Positions 51,067 to 59,808 of a DNA stretch of 64,000 nt are shown here, one piece after another. The stretch's first letter is position 1. Every line of letters begins with the position of its first letter. Below the pieces are notes generated by a model that saw only the letters and a list, made by a program, of their open reading frames with translations, ran no database searches and had not been told where the DNA came from. The DNA comes from Azonexaceae bacterium (GTDB lineage: Bacteria; Pseudomonadota; Gammaproteobacteria; Burkholderiales; Rhodocyclaceae): positions 1 through 64,000 of the forward strand of contig JAAXVL010000003.1 in assembly GCA_013335535.1 (NCBI GenBank), read 5' to 3'. The translations under genes and the position numbers were made by a program.

Positions 51067-51546
51067 ATGACGATGTTCGAAGAACTCTATGCGCTGGCGA
51101 CCGGCGCCACCCTGACGATGGTACTCAGTGCCGACGAGAAAACCGGGCGGATGACGATCAACGTGATCCCGAAGCCGAAGAAGGACGCAAACGAACCGGC
51201 GCTGACCAAGGCATTGAGCCTGACGGCAACGCCAGCCGAGTTCGACGCCGGTTTCGTGGATGTGTTGAAGGGCTACCGGGAAATTCGCCAGAGCCTCGCC
51301 GAGCAGGCCGAAGCCACGCAGGAAGTGCTGCAAGCGGCCAAGGCAGCATCGGCGAAGAAGGCGGGCGAGGCGATGACCAAGGCGGTCAAGCCCGCCCCCG
51401 CGCCGGCCACGACGAAAGGCCCAGTCGAGGCACAGACTGGCACCGCCGATGATTTGGGAGATGACGACCTCGAAGAGGCCGGCAGCACACCGCTGCAAGT
51501 CGCCACGACGGCTCCTGGCAGCGATCCCTACGACCTGTTCGGTTGA
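51067..51546 (+). CDS. PRTRC system protein E
   Basis: 159 residues. The conserved first part is MTMFEELYALATGATLTMVL, then DEKTGRMTINVIPKPKKDAN and LSLTATPAEFDAGFVDVLKG. An Ala/Lys-rich coiled coil (~80-115) and an acidic tail follow. Its role is not known; in the cassette it always sits beside C. Separated by 89 bp from C and preceded by a terminator hairpin. Confidence 0.85.
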   Translation: MTMFEELYALATGATLTMVLSADEKTGRMTINVIPKPKKDANEPALTKALSLTATPAEFDAGFVDVLKGYREIRQSLAEQAEATQEVLQAAKAASAKKAGEAMTKAVKPAPAPATTKGPVEAQTGTADDLGDDDLEEAGSTPLQVATTAPGSDPYDLFG

Positions 51547-51635
51547 GTCCCGGCCTTGAAAAGAAGTTAGGCGGCGAGAAACTGATCGCAAGGGCCTCCT
51601 CCTCGGGAGGCCGTCCAGACGACAGGAGTCCAACG

Positions 51636-52070
51636 ATGAGCATTGCGATCAATGAAATCCGGCGGGTCTTCCGCTACAACGGTGTCGCACTACCCGACGT
51701 GCCAGGCATGGAGCCGAAAGAGGTCCGCGACCTCTATAGCGCCCAATATCCTGAACTCATCAGCGCCGAGATCGAGGCCGGCGAGGTCCGGGACGGTGTG
51801 CAGGAATTCACCTTTCGCAAGGCGGTCGGCACCAAGGGGCGGACCGCTGCCAAAGGCGAGCGGCTCGCCGCGCTCAAGGCTGCGGTGGCCGTGGAATCGG
51901 AGGGGCGGACGGACAGTACTGGCAAGCTCGTCCGGGCATTGAGCCGGCGCGGTACGCAGGAGCGCGGCAGCGCCTGGGGCGCGTTCGTGCTGCGCACCCG
52001 GCGCGATGGGAATGAACGCCATATGGCCCGCATCCTGCCGCCCAGCGACATGCTGGGACCACTGCCATGA
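51636..52070 (+). CDS. PRTRC system protein C (ubiquitin-like) with C-terminal extension
   Basis: 144 residues from ATG 51636 (ACAGGAG upstream). The first ~70 residues, MSIAINEIRRVFRYNGVALP to EFTFRKAVGTKG, match PRTRC protein C, which by family assignment (prokaryotic ubiquitin, beta-grasp) resembles ubiquitin and in short members ends at ...GTKG. Here ~75 more residues follow (LAALKAAVAVESEGR, LVRALSRRGTQERGSAWGAF). If JAMM protein A cuts after GTKG, as deubiquitinases cut ubiquitin precursors, a mature Gly end would result. That is inference. Stop overlaps the start of F (ATGA). Confidence 0.82.
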   Translation: MSIAINEIRRVFRYNGVALPDVPGMEPKEVRDLYSAQYPELISAEIEAGEVRDGVQEFTFRKAVGTKGRTAAKGERLAALKAAVAVESEGRTDSTGKLVRALSRRGTQERGSAWGAFVLRTRRDGNERHMARILPPSDMLGPLP

Positions 52071-53086
52071 TGGCCTTGGCGCTGCCCAGCATCGTCCCGC
52101 AGGTGCCGCGCACCATCGCGCCGGGGCCGCTGCTGGCGGCGAATGCCAAGGTGTCGCGCTTCCTGATCGAGGCCGAGGCCTTTGACGAGGATGACATCCC
52201 GGCGACCTGGAGCGATTCCCTCGATGCGTGCCGGCAGGCGCTCGATGGCTGGCTCAAACGCCAGATCGGCGTACTGCATTGCCTCATGCCGCGCTTTGCC
52301 CTGCATATGGTGTCCGGCGATGGCGACTACTACCGTTACTACGGTAGCCAGCCGCCCAAGGACTTCGACTTCGGCGCAGTGGAAGCCTCCTGGTGTGAAT
52401 ACCATGAGCAGGAATGGCCGGTGGGGCCGGGGCTGGAGGCTCTCAGCGCCCATGTGCCCGGCTTGGGAAGCGTCATTCTGCATGTGTTGTGCCGCCAGAG
52501 CGCCTTCGTCTATCCGCTGTTCACGCCCGACATCGCCTGCGACGTGGCGACCTATCTCTACTGGTGCGGGGAGGATGACGAGGAAACCGCGCTCGACATG
52601 AACTGTGGCGAGGACGAAGAAGAACGCGAGGCGATGCGGGCGGAAATGGTCAGCAAGTCAACGTTGGAAGCGGCCTACCCGGCATGGGCGCGGCGTTGGC
52701 CCCGAGGGCTGGAACTGGCGCAGTGCGCCCGTTTCCTGCGCCGGGCAATCAAGCGGCTGTCCGATCCGAATGCCAAGGCGTTGGCCGAGGATGCGCTGGC
52801 GCTGGCCGGTCTGGAGATCGACGACAGTTTCCGTCCCGACATCGACGGCGAGTTCGTCGGATTCGGTGCCGTGCTGTCGTGGACGGAAGGGGACGTGACC
52901 ACACGCATCTACGACGACCTCCTGAACCTCGCCCACCAAGGCGAATACTGCGAGCACATGGGCGAAGTCCGGGGGCCGCTCGACGACCCCGGTGCCTTTG
53001 CTGCGTGGCAGCGGGCGATGGCCAGCCGCTTCGCGGCTATCCGGCTGATCGACCGCTTGATTCATCGCCTTTCGGCCGGAAACTGA
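52067..53086 (+). CDS. PRTRC system protein F
   Basis: 339 residues, start overlapping the stop of C. Largely helical: AFDEDDIPATWSDSLDACRQ, QIGVLHCLMPRFALHMVSGD, LCRQSAFVYPLFTPDIACDV, an acidic patch CGEDDEETALDMNCGEDEEE (~166-185), and LAQCARFLRRAIKRLSDPNA. Found only in PRTRC cassettes. Its activity is unknown; in other bacterial ubiquitin-like operons a helical adaptor sits in the same place. Confidence 0.82.
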   Translation: MMALALPSIVPQVPRTIAPGPLLAANAKVSRFLIEAEAFDEDDIPATWSDSLDACRQALDGWLKRQIGVLHCLMPRFALHMVSGDGDYYRYYGSQPPKDFDFGAVEASWCEYHEQEWPVGPGLEALSAHVPGLGSVILHVLCRQSAFVYPLFTPDIACDVATYLYWCGEDDEETALDMNCGEDEEEREAMRAEMVSKSTLEAAYPAWARRWPRGLELAQCARFLRRAIKRLSDPNAKALAEDALALAGLEIDDSFRPDIDGEFVGFGAVLSWTEGDVTTRIYDDLLNLAHQGEYCEHMGEVRGPLDDPGAFAAWQRAMASRFAAIRLIDRLIHRLSAGN

Positions 53087-53103
53087 TCGTGGAGGTAACG
53101 ACC

Positions 53104-53844
53104 ATGAACCAAGCCGAGTTTTTCATACAAGCCCCGAGCACCGGCACCGTCCATCTGCGCCGGGCGGTCCTGATCTACGACGGCCAGCAGGGCAGTGCGC
53201 TGGCCACCGTGCATGACATCGAAGAGGTCGACGGCGAAGCCGTCATCGGCGCCGGGCAGGCGATGACGCCGCGGGCGGCGATGGACCTCGCCAAGGCGCT
53301 GCTAAAGCGCGCCGCCCACGGCGGTTTTCTGCCGGAGACGGTACTCTACATGGATGGAGACCTGATCGTCTGGTGGGTGCCCCCGGCCCGCCGCCACATC
53401 GCCTTTCGCGTCGACGAGGAGCATGCCGAGGCCTTCGGCGGGCGGAAGCGCGGGGAGACGGTGCCCCATCCGGGACTGGTCTTTGCGGCATCCGGCCGGG
53501 TCTGGCGGGTATGGGCGGTGAAGGGAACAACCCGCCCGACCCCGGCCACGCCCATGTTCCAAGTGCCTTACTTCAATGTCGACGTGCGGGGCAACATCTG
53601 CCAGGGCAATGCACCCGTGCCCGAGGGCACGACGGTCGAGAGGATCGCTGCGTGGAACGATGCCTTCCTGCGCAGCTATTTCACCCACCCGAACGGCCCC
53701 GGCAAGCTGGTGCGCTATCGCGGCGGCGCTTACGCCTTCTGGCGGGACATGCTCGATGGGCGATTCCAACGCTTTCCCGAGCGGGTGCTGGTCGACGTCA
53801 AGAGTACGCTGGGTCAGCTACTGGGTCTGAGGGAGGGCGCATGA
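53104..53844 (+). CDS. PRTRC system protein B (E2-like)
   Basis: 246 residues from ATG 53104 (GGAGG upstream). The C-terminal half shows the prokaryotic E2 (family D) pattern: VPHPGLVFAASGRVWRVWAV, then TPMFQVPYFNVDVRGNICQG with Cys166 at the E2 active-site position, followed by WNDAFLRSYFTHPNGPGKLV. E2-type proteins take ubiquitin-like protein from an E1 thioester and pass it on. The N-terminal ~110 residues are a separate domain. Start and stop are tightly packed with F and A. Confidence 0.83.
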   Translation: MNQAEFFIQAPSTGTVHLRRAVLIYDGQQGSALATVHDIEEVDGEAVIGAGQAMTPRAAMDLAKALLKRAAHGGFLPETVLYMDGDLIVWWVPPARRHIAFRVDEEHAEAFGGRKRGETVPHPGLVFAASGRVWRVWAVKGTTRPTPATPMFQVPYFNVDVRGNICQGNAPVPEGTTVERIAAWNDAFLRSYFTHPNGPGKLVRYRGGAYAFWRDMLDGRFQRFPERVLVDVKSTLGQLLGLREGA

Positions 53845-54545
53845 TGGATGTGCGCGACTTCGCATTGCAAACGGCCTGCCCCGTCATTGCCGCCCCGCGC
53901 TTCGGTCCCTTGCCCGACATGGCGAACGGTCAGAGGATCATCCTCGCGGCCAACGGCGTCTTTGTGCAGGTCAAGCTCGACTGGCTGGACTGCATCCAGC
54001 GCCTCTCACCCGCGCTACCGATCCCGCTGCCCTACGGCGGCATCGAGGAGCGGCTGGCCTTCACCTTCGGCGTGTTGCCCATCCGCTTGATCGAGGCATT
54101 CATCGAAGCTGGTGGCCGGGGCCTGCCCAACGAAGTGGCGGGGGCGCTGATTTACTCGCGGCGCAGCCGAAACCTGCGCCTCGCGTTGTGCGAACCCATC
54201 GAGGTATCGCCGCACCAGATCGACTACCGGGTGCCGGCGATGGATGGCGACGAGACGCTGGCCGTCGATCTGCATACCCACGGCTACGGCAGACCGTTCT
54301 GGTCGGCCAAGGACGACGGCGACGATCAGGGCATCAAGGTGGCCGGGGTATTCGGCTGTCTGCACCATCCCAAGCCGCAAGCCCTGTTCCGGCTGGTGGT
54401 CAACGGCAGGTTCCGCCCCTTGCCCCATCCGTGGCAGGCCGACTCCGACACGGCGTGTGACGCGGCGCCCGACCTTGAGCCCGGCCTGTTGCGCCGGATG
54501 CTGAATTTCTACCAAGGAAGGAGGTTCGGACCGTGGAACACCTGA
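53841..54545 (+). CDS. PRTRC system protein A (JAMM/JAB protease)
   Basis: 234 residues, ATG overlapping the stop of B. The JAMM zinc motif is exact: AVDLHTHGYGRPFWSAKDDG gives H145, H147, S155, D158 (HxHx7SxxD), with Glu98 upstream in PNEVAGALIY. JAMM proteins remove ubiquitin-like proteins or trim their precursors. In this cassette the likely substrate is protein C. The stop overlaps ThiF by 13 bp. Confidence 0.87.
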   Translation: MMDVRDFALQTACPVIAAPRFGPLPDMANGQRIILAANGVFVQVKLDWLDCIQRLSPALPIPLPYGGIEERLAFTFGVLPIRLIEAFIEAGGRGLPNEVAGALIYSRRSRNLRLALCEPIEVSPHQIDYRVPAMDGDETLAVDLHTHGYGRPFWSAKDDGDDQGIKVAGVFGCLHHPKPQALFRLVVNGRFRPLPHPWQADSDTACDAAPDLEPGLLRRMLNFYQGRRFGPWNT

Positions 54546-55321
54546 TCGATCCTGCGTTGCTCGACCGTCGCGTCGGCATCCATCTGGTCGGCGTCGGCGG
54601 CAACGGAGCGCAGATGGCGGGCTGCCTTGCGCGGCTCGATATTGCCATGAAGGCGCTCGGTCATCCCCGCGGCCTGCACGTCACCGCCTTCGATGCCGAC
54701 CGGGTGAGCGAAGCCAATGTGGGGCGGCAACTCTACAGCCCTGCCGACATCGGTCGACACAAGGCCATCGTGACTATCCACCGCCTCAACCAGTTCTACG
54801 GACTGGACTGGATCGCCCACCCCGTGCGCTACGAGGCCTTCGAGACGAACCGCTACTCGCCGCCGAGCGCCGACATTCTGATCAGTTGCGTGGATAGCCG
54901 GGCGGCGCGGCGGACACTGCATGAGGCCGTGTTCGACGGGGGCGGGCGCTATCGGTACTGGCTGGACCTCGGTAACACCGAGGCCAACGCCCAGGTGGTG
55001 CTCGGACAGGGGCCGGGCAGGGCGAAGGGGGAGGGAAGCCGGCGCCTGCCCTGTGTCACCGAACTGTTTCCAGAACTGTTGGACGCCAACGTCCCGGATG
55101 ACAACCGGCCATCGTGCTCGGTTCGGGTGTCGCTCGCTTCCCAAGGTCTGTTCATCAACGACGTGGCCGTACGGTTTGCGGCGCAGTTGCTGTACGAACT
55201 CTTTTCCCAAGGGCGGCTTTGCCAGCACGGCGTGGTCGTCAATCTGGAGTCGAAACGGGCCGGCCCCATCGATGTCGATCCGCGAACCTGGGAGCGTTTC
55301 GGCTGCAGAAGCGTGGCCTGA
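54533..55321 (+). CDS. PRTRC system ThiF-family protein (E1-like)
   Basis: 262 residues from GTG 54533, with AAGGAGG upstream and overlap with A. It has the adenylation fold: IHLVGVGGNGAQMAGCLARL (nucleotide loop, ~16-35), FDADRVSEANVGRQLY with the conserved Asp/Arg (~53-68), LISCVDSRAARRTLHEA, and a possible thioester Cys195 in DDNRPSCSVRVSLASQG. E1-type enzymes activate the C-terminal Gly of a ubiquitin-like protein with ATP. No CxxC zinc pair is present. Last gene of the compact PRTRC operon. Confidence 0.9.
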   Translation: MEHLIDPALLDRRVGIHLVGVGGNGAQMAGCLARLDIAMKALGHPRGLHVTAFDADRVSEANVGRQLYSPADIGRHKAIVTIHRLNQFYGLDWIAHPVRYEAFETNRYSPPSADILISCVDSRAARRTLHEAVFDGGGRYRYWLDLGNTEANAQVVLGQGPGRAKGEGSRRLPCVTELFPELLDANVPDDNRPSCSVRVSLASQGLFINDVAVRFAAQLLYELFSQGRLCQHGVVVNLESKRAGPIDVDPRTWERFGCRSVA

Positions 55322-55339
55322 ACCTGCTCCCTGAGAACT

Positions 55340-55636
55340 TCAAGGAACCGGGGTTATCGCAACGTTTACGCGTTCCCGCAGTTCCTTGCCGGCCTTGAAG
55401 GCGGGAACCCATTTCCCCTGGACCGCCACTGCCGCGCCGGTTTTGGGATTGCGGGCCTGGCGGGGCGGACGGTAGTTCAGAGCGAAGGTGCCGAATCCGC
55501 GTATTTCGACGCGATTCCCGTCGGCCAGCGCGGCATGGATCGCTTTGAGAATTTCCGCGACTGCAATCTCGGCATCCTTTTGCACGAGTTTCGGAAAGCG
55601 TTCGGCAAGCAGGATGATGAGTTCGGAGCGGGTCAT
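55340..55636 (-). CDS. ihfB: IHF-beta/HU-type DNA-bending protein
   Basis: 98 residues. Follows IHF-beta closely: [90 protein letters not shown]. It includes the Pro that wedges into DNA ([12 protein letters not shown]). As an element-borne copy it may serve integration, oriT or partition complexes. Convergent with the ThiF gene. A fragment of a second copy lies at 25385. Confidence 0.88.
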   Translation of the reverse strand: MTRSELIILLAERFPKLVQKDAEIAVAEILKAIHAALADGNRVEIRGFGTFALNYRPPRQARNPKTGAAVAVQGKWVPAFKAGKELRERVNVAITPVP

Positions 55637-55837
55637 GCCGATATTTTAAGGTGAGGACTGACTTGGGCAAAGCGGCAGACCTTGCCCGAGGCCATACCGG
55701 TTCAGAAATCGACCTGACGCTGCCAAGCTGACGGCAGGAAGAAGGGGGCGAGCACAAAGGCGAGTCGGGATTACCGCTTTCCGTGGCTTCGTACTACCAT
55801 GATCTCCATCGCATTTTCCGAGAGCGGCAGGTGCATC

Positions 55838-56050
55838 ATGACCGACCACCCCATCATCAAGCAGTTCGAAGCACATGCCGAATTGCTGGACATCGGCGGC
55901 AGCGTCGAAGCGATTGACGATGCCATCGTTCAGTTGGCAGGGTGGATGGATGGTCTCGATCTTTCCGAGGATGATGAAGCACTACTCTGCCACATCGGGG
56001 CGGTGCTCTATCGCGAAGGACTGCGCCGCCGCATGGGAATGCGACCGTAG
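55838..56050 (+). CDS. Small hypothetical protein
   Basis: 70 residues from ATG 55838 (GGCAGG upstream; an ATG 13 codons earlier is possible). Helical and acidic: IIKQFEAHAELLDIGGSVEA, IVQLAGWMDGLDLSEDDEAL, LYREGLRRRMG. No family recognised. Might be a small regulator; the last residues are basic. Confidence 0.6.
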   Translation: MTDHPIIKQFEAHAELLDIGGSVEAIDDAIVQLAGWMDGLDLSEDDEALLCHIGAVLYREGLRRRMGMRP

Positions 56051-56130
56051 ATGATCTACAGATTTAATAGGGTATCTGTAATCTGTGGTTGATCTTTGAT
56101 GCTGCGTTACAGCGAAAGGATTTATTGCCT

Positions 56131-56403
56131 ATGAAAAAGCCACTGGTGAAACCACGCCATCGGCCAGTTGCCCGGCCGATCATTACCATTACCCGTGAAC
56201 AGCTTGCACTCCTCTTGGAGAGCATGCCAGAGCAATACCGCGGACTAGTCCGCGATGCTGTGGAGAACAAGACCCCACTCTCTGCGCATGCGCTACCAGC
56301 CGCCAAGCGTTACTCAGTGCTGCTCGCATTCAAAAAAGCAAGGGTGGCATTAGCTTTGCCTGAAATCTATTTCCATGATCTGACACGCGCAACCGTTTCC
56401 TAG
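56131..56403 (+). CDS. Small basic hypothetical protein
   Basis: 90 residues from ATG 56131 (AAAGGA upstream). Basic N-terminus (KKPLVKPRHRPVARP), then helices: ITREQLALLLESMPEQYRGL, RYSVLLAFKKARVALALPEI. Its G/C content is lower than that of its neighbours. Convergent with the integrase-domain gene, ending 4 bp before it. No family recognised. Confidence 0.55.
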   Translation: MKKPLVKPRHRPVARPIITITREQLALLLESMPEQYRGLVRDAVENKTPLSAHALPAAKRYSVLLAFKKARVALALPEIYFHDLTRATVS

Positions 56404-56407
56404 AAAC

Positions 56408-57607
56408 TCAGCGCTGCTCGGGAAAATTCTCGTCGCTGGATGTGCCCTGTGCATTGTCTTGCTGCTGCGCCCTTGGCGCTACTTGTGGGGCGAGTAGGCT
56501 ACCTAAATAAGCGCCCGATGCCCTGATCCTATTGTGCCCGGCGAGATGCGCCGTCGAAAGTCGTGCTGCTGCATCCACATCCGGAGGAGCATCGCTTCCA
56601 CCACGCACTGGCGGCGCCACGCCTGCCTTGTTGATGTAATGGTCGATCATCGCTTCATGGCGCAGTCCGTGCGCCGTGGCCCCCAATCCCTCTGCAGTGA
56701 TGCCAAAGCGGGCCATCACGTAGTCGAAACGCCGCAGGTTGTGTTTCAGGCTATGGCGAGGATCGCCCAGGGGTGCGTCATCGCCCTGAACGACTGCCTG
56801 GGCGAACGCCAAAGCTGCGATGCGTTGCGCTGAATCCAGAGGCACGAAGCGTAGTCTTCCTCCCTTCGCGCCTTCCTTGATCCGCACGTAGCGATCCGCT
56901 TGGCGCTGTTCGAGCGGTAGCCCCGTTGCCTCGAAGGTGATCACGCATTGGTTGGGCCGGAACATCACCGACTCTTTGCGTCGCAGCCCCATCGCGCGGA
57001 TGAGCCGTAGCGAAGCGCCGACGTAACGGTCATAAGCGCTTACCCGCTCGATCAGGGCATCGATGTCGATGCCAGCCGCCGACCAGCTCTTGTCACGCTG
57101 GGCATATTCGTGGCGCTGGTATTCGGCCGGTGTCAGCCCGTAGTGAGCCGGCTTGCGAATGAAGCCCGGCTTGCCCAGCCACAGCGCGAGTCCGCGCAGG
57201 AAACTGAGGTAAGTCTGGATGGTGGCGGGAGCGAGTTGCTCCTGCTGCCAGACCTTGATCATGGCCCGGATGTGGCGGTCGCCCAGGTTGCGCGGATCGG
57301 GTACGGTGGCGAATCGTGCCTTCATCTTGAGGTCGCGGAAGAATCGCCGCAGGAAGTCGGCCCGTTCCTGCCGCGTCTTGTGCGAGACCGTCTTTTCCAG
57401 CGCGGTGTGCTGTGAGTTGAATAGCTCCAGCAGGACGTCGAGCACCCGTAGCGGGTCGGCCTTGCCCGGACGGTAGCCTCCCAGTATCTCGGCTGGTGTC
57501 ATCGATGCCCATTCGTGACGGCGCGGCGGTTGGTGATCGGCGGCGCGGCCGGCACTGATGGCGCCCTGGACCCGCCTACGGGTATGACGAACGTTGGATT
57601 CAAACAT
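56408..57607 (-). CDS. Tyrosine-recombinase (integrase-domain) protein
   Basis: 399 residues from ATG 57607 (CGGAGAT upstream). It has the full set of catalytic residues: Arg in LIRAMGLRRKESVMF, Lys in KEGAKGGRLRFVPL, HGLRH in GATAHGLRHEAMIDHY, His in LAGHNRIRASGAYL and the Tyr of GAYLG. The N-terminal SAM-like DNA-binding part is at ~100-170. Such integrase-domain proteins accompany PRTRC genes on plasmids and ICEs; the role (dimer resolution or a second integrase) is not known. The long 5' region holds one copy of the TCGTTAC hairpin. Confidence 0.83.
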   Translation of the reverse strand: MFESNVRHTRRRVQGAISAGRAADHQPPRRHEWASMTPAEILGGYRPGKADPLRVLDVLLELFNSQHTALEKTVSHKTRQERADFLRRFFRDLKMKARFATVPDPRNLGDRHIRAMIKVWQQEQLAPATIQTYLSFLRGLALWLGKPGFIRKPAHYGLTPAEYQRHEYAQRDKSWSAAGIDIDALIERVSAYDRYVGASLRLIRAMGLRRKESVMFRPNQCVITFEATGLPLEQRQADRYVRIKEGAKGGRLRFVPLDSAQRIAALAFAQAVVQGDDAPLGDPRHSLKHNLRRFDYVMARFGITAEGLGATAHGLRHEAMIDHYINKAGVAPPVRGGSDAPPDVDAAARLSTAHLAGHNRIRASGAYLGSLLAPQVAPRAQQQDNAQGTSSDENFPEQR

Positions 57608-58290
57608 CGCAAATCTCCGAAAGTGAACCGTGTGCTGTCCCGTCAGCCCGCAGCAGATGTATTGGGTGGAATCTATCGGTTCAATACAGGCGCAGATTCC
57701 GTCGCGTCCGTAAGGCGTGGTCGAATTTTTCGGGATGGCGTGCGACCACGAGCACGCCATGCCTACCCAGGGTTTGCCGATGTCGCGCTTGACGCGCTGT
57801 CTCTGGCTCGGTCGGTCTTAAAAATGAAACGGTGATCTGTCCGCTTTCGCATTTCTGCGTTCGACGGGGTTGGAGATGCAGCCTCGCCTCGAAGGTGGGG
57901 ACAACATCGGCGCGAAGGTCTCGCCTTGCGCCATAGGGGGATCAGTCCTCGATTCGTAGCGTCATTCACCTGCATGGGGCCGCCCCTGACCGAAAGTCCA
58001 GGGCAGTACAGGCGTACGAGCGGCTTCACACGGGGAGCCCAAGGGGGCTGCACGACGTGTGCTGCGCAATGCGCGTGCTCGAACAATGACGGGGAGCAGG
58101 GGCGCGGCATCGGGTGCCGGCCGTTGAACCGAATGCAAGACACGCTCTCGAGGAGCGTCCGACAGGGACTGCCGGCAAGGTCTGGCGTTGCACTACGGGT
58201 GGAGCGGCTTCGAGCATGGCCTCGGGGGCCATGCCAACCCGACTCAAGGTCGGGGCTGAAGAGGCGGGTAACGACCGCAACGCCTTTTGC
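57608..58290 (-). promoter_or_regulatory. Long 5' region of the integrase-domain gene with the shared hairpin
   Basis: Contains the hairpin GCGG-TCGTTAC-CCGC (58264-58278), preceded in the transcript by stem TGCTCC/GGAGCA, as in the ICE leaders. The distance to the ATG is ~650 nt, far longer than in the others, and no SD-pairing segment is seen near the start. A leftward open frame (57763-58335) runs through it, but looks like read-through of structured RNA rather than a gene. Confidence 0.5.
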
Positions 58291-58779
58291 TCCGCGATGG
58301 AGCAGGCCAGGAGGCCTCGGGAGCCCGTAGTTCACACCTTGAAGGAGCGAGGGTCAATGGGCTGACCCGCTGACAGGCCCAGGATGCCGGGGCTTGCGGA
58401 TGGCACTTGAAATTGAAACTCAGGGTGGATTTATTTTTCGGGCGACGACCGAACCAAGGTGGAGTCAGGGCTTGACGGGCGCCAACTCGGCCTCTGGTTT
58501 CCACCGTGAGGGTTTCGAATCTGGACTATGACCTTCGCGAGGACAGTTACTGGAAATGTGCCCTTGACGCACCGCGATCTGGTGAGACCGTAGTGTGACG
58601 CGGAAGATGTTTCGGCGCTCGGCGCAGAAACTGTACTTCCATCGCAGTTCAGGTCGACTGGATTTCGGATGTGGTCGAGGCTGATTGCGATAGCCGGGCC
58701 AACCGGAGCGGATTTCGCGTGGACTGGCCGTATCGGGGTGCTGATGCTGGCCGCTCGCAAACCTATACAGGAGCCTCAT
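58291..58779. other. Divergent promoter region before PRTRC protein D
   Basis: About 490 bp between the leader of the leftward integrase-domain gene and the rightward protein D gene. No coding frame is convincing. It must hold the promoter of the D operon and may hold partition sites (ParM-type systems often have repeats here), but I saw no clear iterated repeat. Confidence 0.4.
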
Positions 58780-59808
58780 ATGGATTATGTCGTCAGAGCG
58801 GTGGATGTCGGTTTCGGCAACACCAAATACATTAGTAACGTGGCGGGTAGCGACATCCGCTGCGCCAGCTTTCCTTCGGTCGCTTACCCGACCATGCGCG
58901 AGCCTTCAGGCCAGCCCGGCTATGAGCGGCGCAAAACGGTCGCGATCCCGATCAATGGCCTCTTCTACGAGGTCGGCCCCGAGGTTGAACTGGCTGCGGA
59001 CACATTTCGCGCCACGCAGATGCATGACCGTTACACCGAAACGCCGGAGTACATGGCACTGCTGCGAGGGGCCTTGGCCCTGATGAAACAACCGGCGATC
59101 GATCTGTTGGTCGTGGGGCTGCCGGTCGCTGCACTTACGACCAAGAAGAGCGCCCTCGAGAAGGCTGTGATTGGGACGCACGACATCGGCAGCGGTAAGA
59201 CTGTGGTGGTCCACAAGGCCTTGGCAATCGCACAGCCCCAGGGGGCCTTGGTCGATTTCGCTGTCCAGCACGGGAAGATGACCACCATCGAGCGGGAGCA
59301 AAGCCTGATTCTCGATCCGGGTGCGCGCACTTTCGACTGGCTGGTAGCGCGGGGCATGCGCCTGGTTCATAACAAGAGCCACTCGGTGAACCGAGGTGTT
59401 TTCGACATCCTGCAAGCGATTGCCGCCGAAATCGGGCACGATATCGGTACGCCCTATAACGATATTGAGGCCGTCGACCTGGCTTTGCGCACCGGAAAGA
59501 ACCCGGTGATCTACCAGAAGCCCTACGACATCTCGCGGGCCATGCCCATGGCGCATTCGATCGCCCAGCAGGCCGTGGCGTCGATGATGCGCTGGATCGA
59601 CGCGAGCTACAGCTTTCAGAACATCATCCTGGTCGGAGGCGGTGCCTATCTCTTCAAGAAGGCGGTGAAAGAGGCGTTTCCGAAGCACCGCATCCTGGAA
59701 GTGAAGGACCCGCTGCATGCCAATGTCCGGGGCTTCCAGATCGCCGGCATGAACCATGTGGCCAAACTCTTCAGCGGTACAGCCAGTGCGGCACCAGGAG
59801 GTGCGTGA
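58780..59808 (+). CDS. PRTRC system protein D (actin-like, ParM/StbA fold)
   Basis: 342 residues from ATG 58780 (CAGGAG upstream). Actin-fold marks: VVRAVDVGFGNTKYISNV (phosphate-1), LLVVGLPVAAL, QSLILDPGARTFDWLVARGM (phosphate-2), and FQNIILVGGGAYLFKKAVKE (adenosine motif). Plasmid actin-like proteins of this kind polymerise to move DNA copies apart. D is a standard PRTRC member but is often placed away from the rest, as here (3.5 kb from ThiF). It forms an operon with the three genes after it. Confidence 0.88.
   Translation: MDYVVRAVDVGFGNTKYISNVAGSDIRCASFPSVAYPTMREPSGQPGYERRKTVAIPINGLFYEVGPEVELAADTFRATQMHDRYTETPEYMALLRGALALMKQPAIDLLVVGLPVAALTTKKSALEKAVIGTHDIGSGKTVVVHKALAIAQPQGALVDFAVQHGKMTTIEREQSLILDPGARTFDWLVARGMRLVHNKSHSVNRGVFDILQAIAAEIGHDIGTPYNDIEAVDLALRTGKNPVIYQKPYDISRAMPMAHSIAQQAVASMMRWIDASYSFQNIILVGGGAYLFKKAVKEAFPKHRILEVKDPLHANVRGFQIAGMNHVAKLFSGTASAAPGGA

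Noticed and set aside
53089-53103. GGTAACGACC before PRTRC B as a seventh copy of the loop motif
   Set aside because: It shares seven bases with the complement of the loop, but has no flanking stem, lies on the other strand and serves as the RBS spacer of gene B.
57763-58335. A 190-codon leftward frame upstream of the integrase-domain gene
   Set aside because: It runs through the hairpin-rich leader, has no RBS and no protein-like pattern, and similar frames arise from the other leaders.
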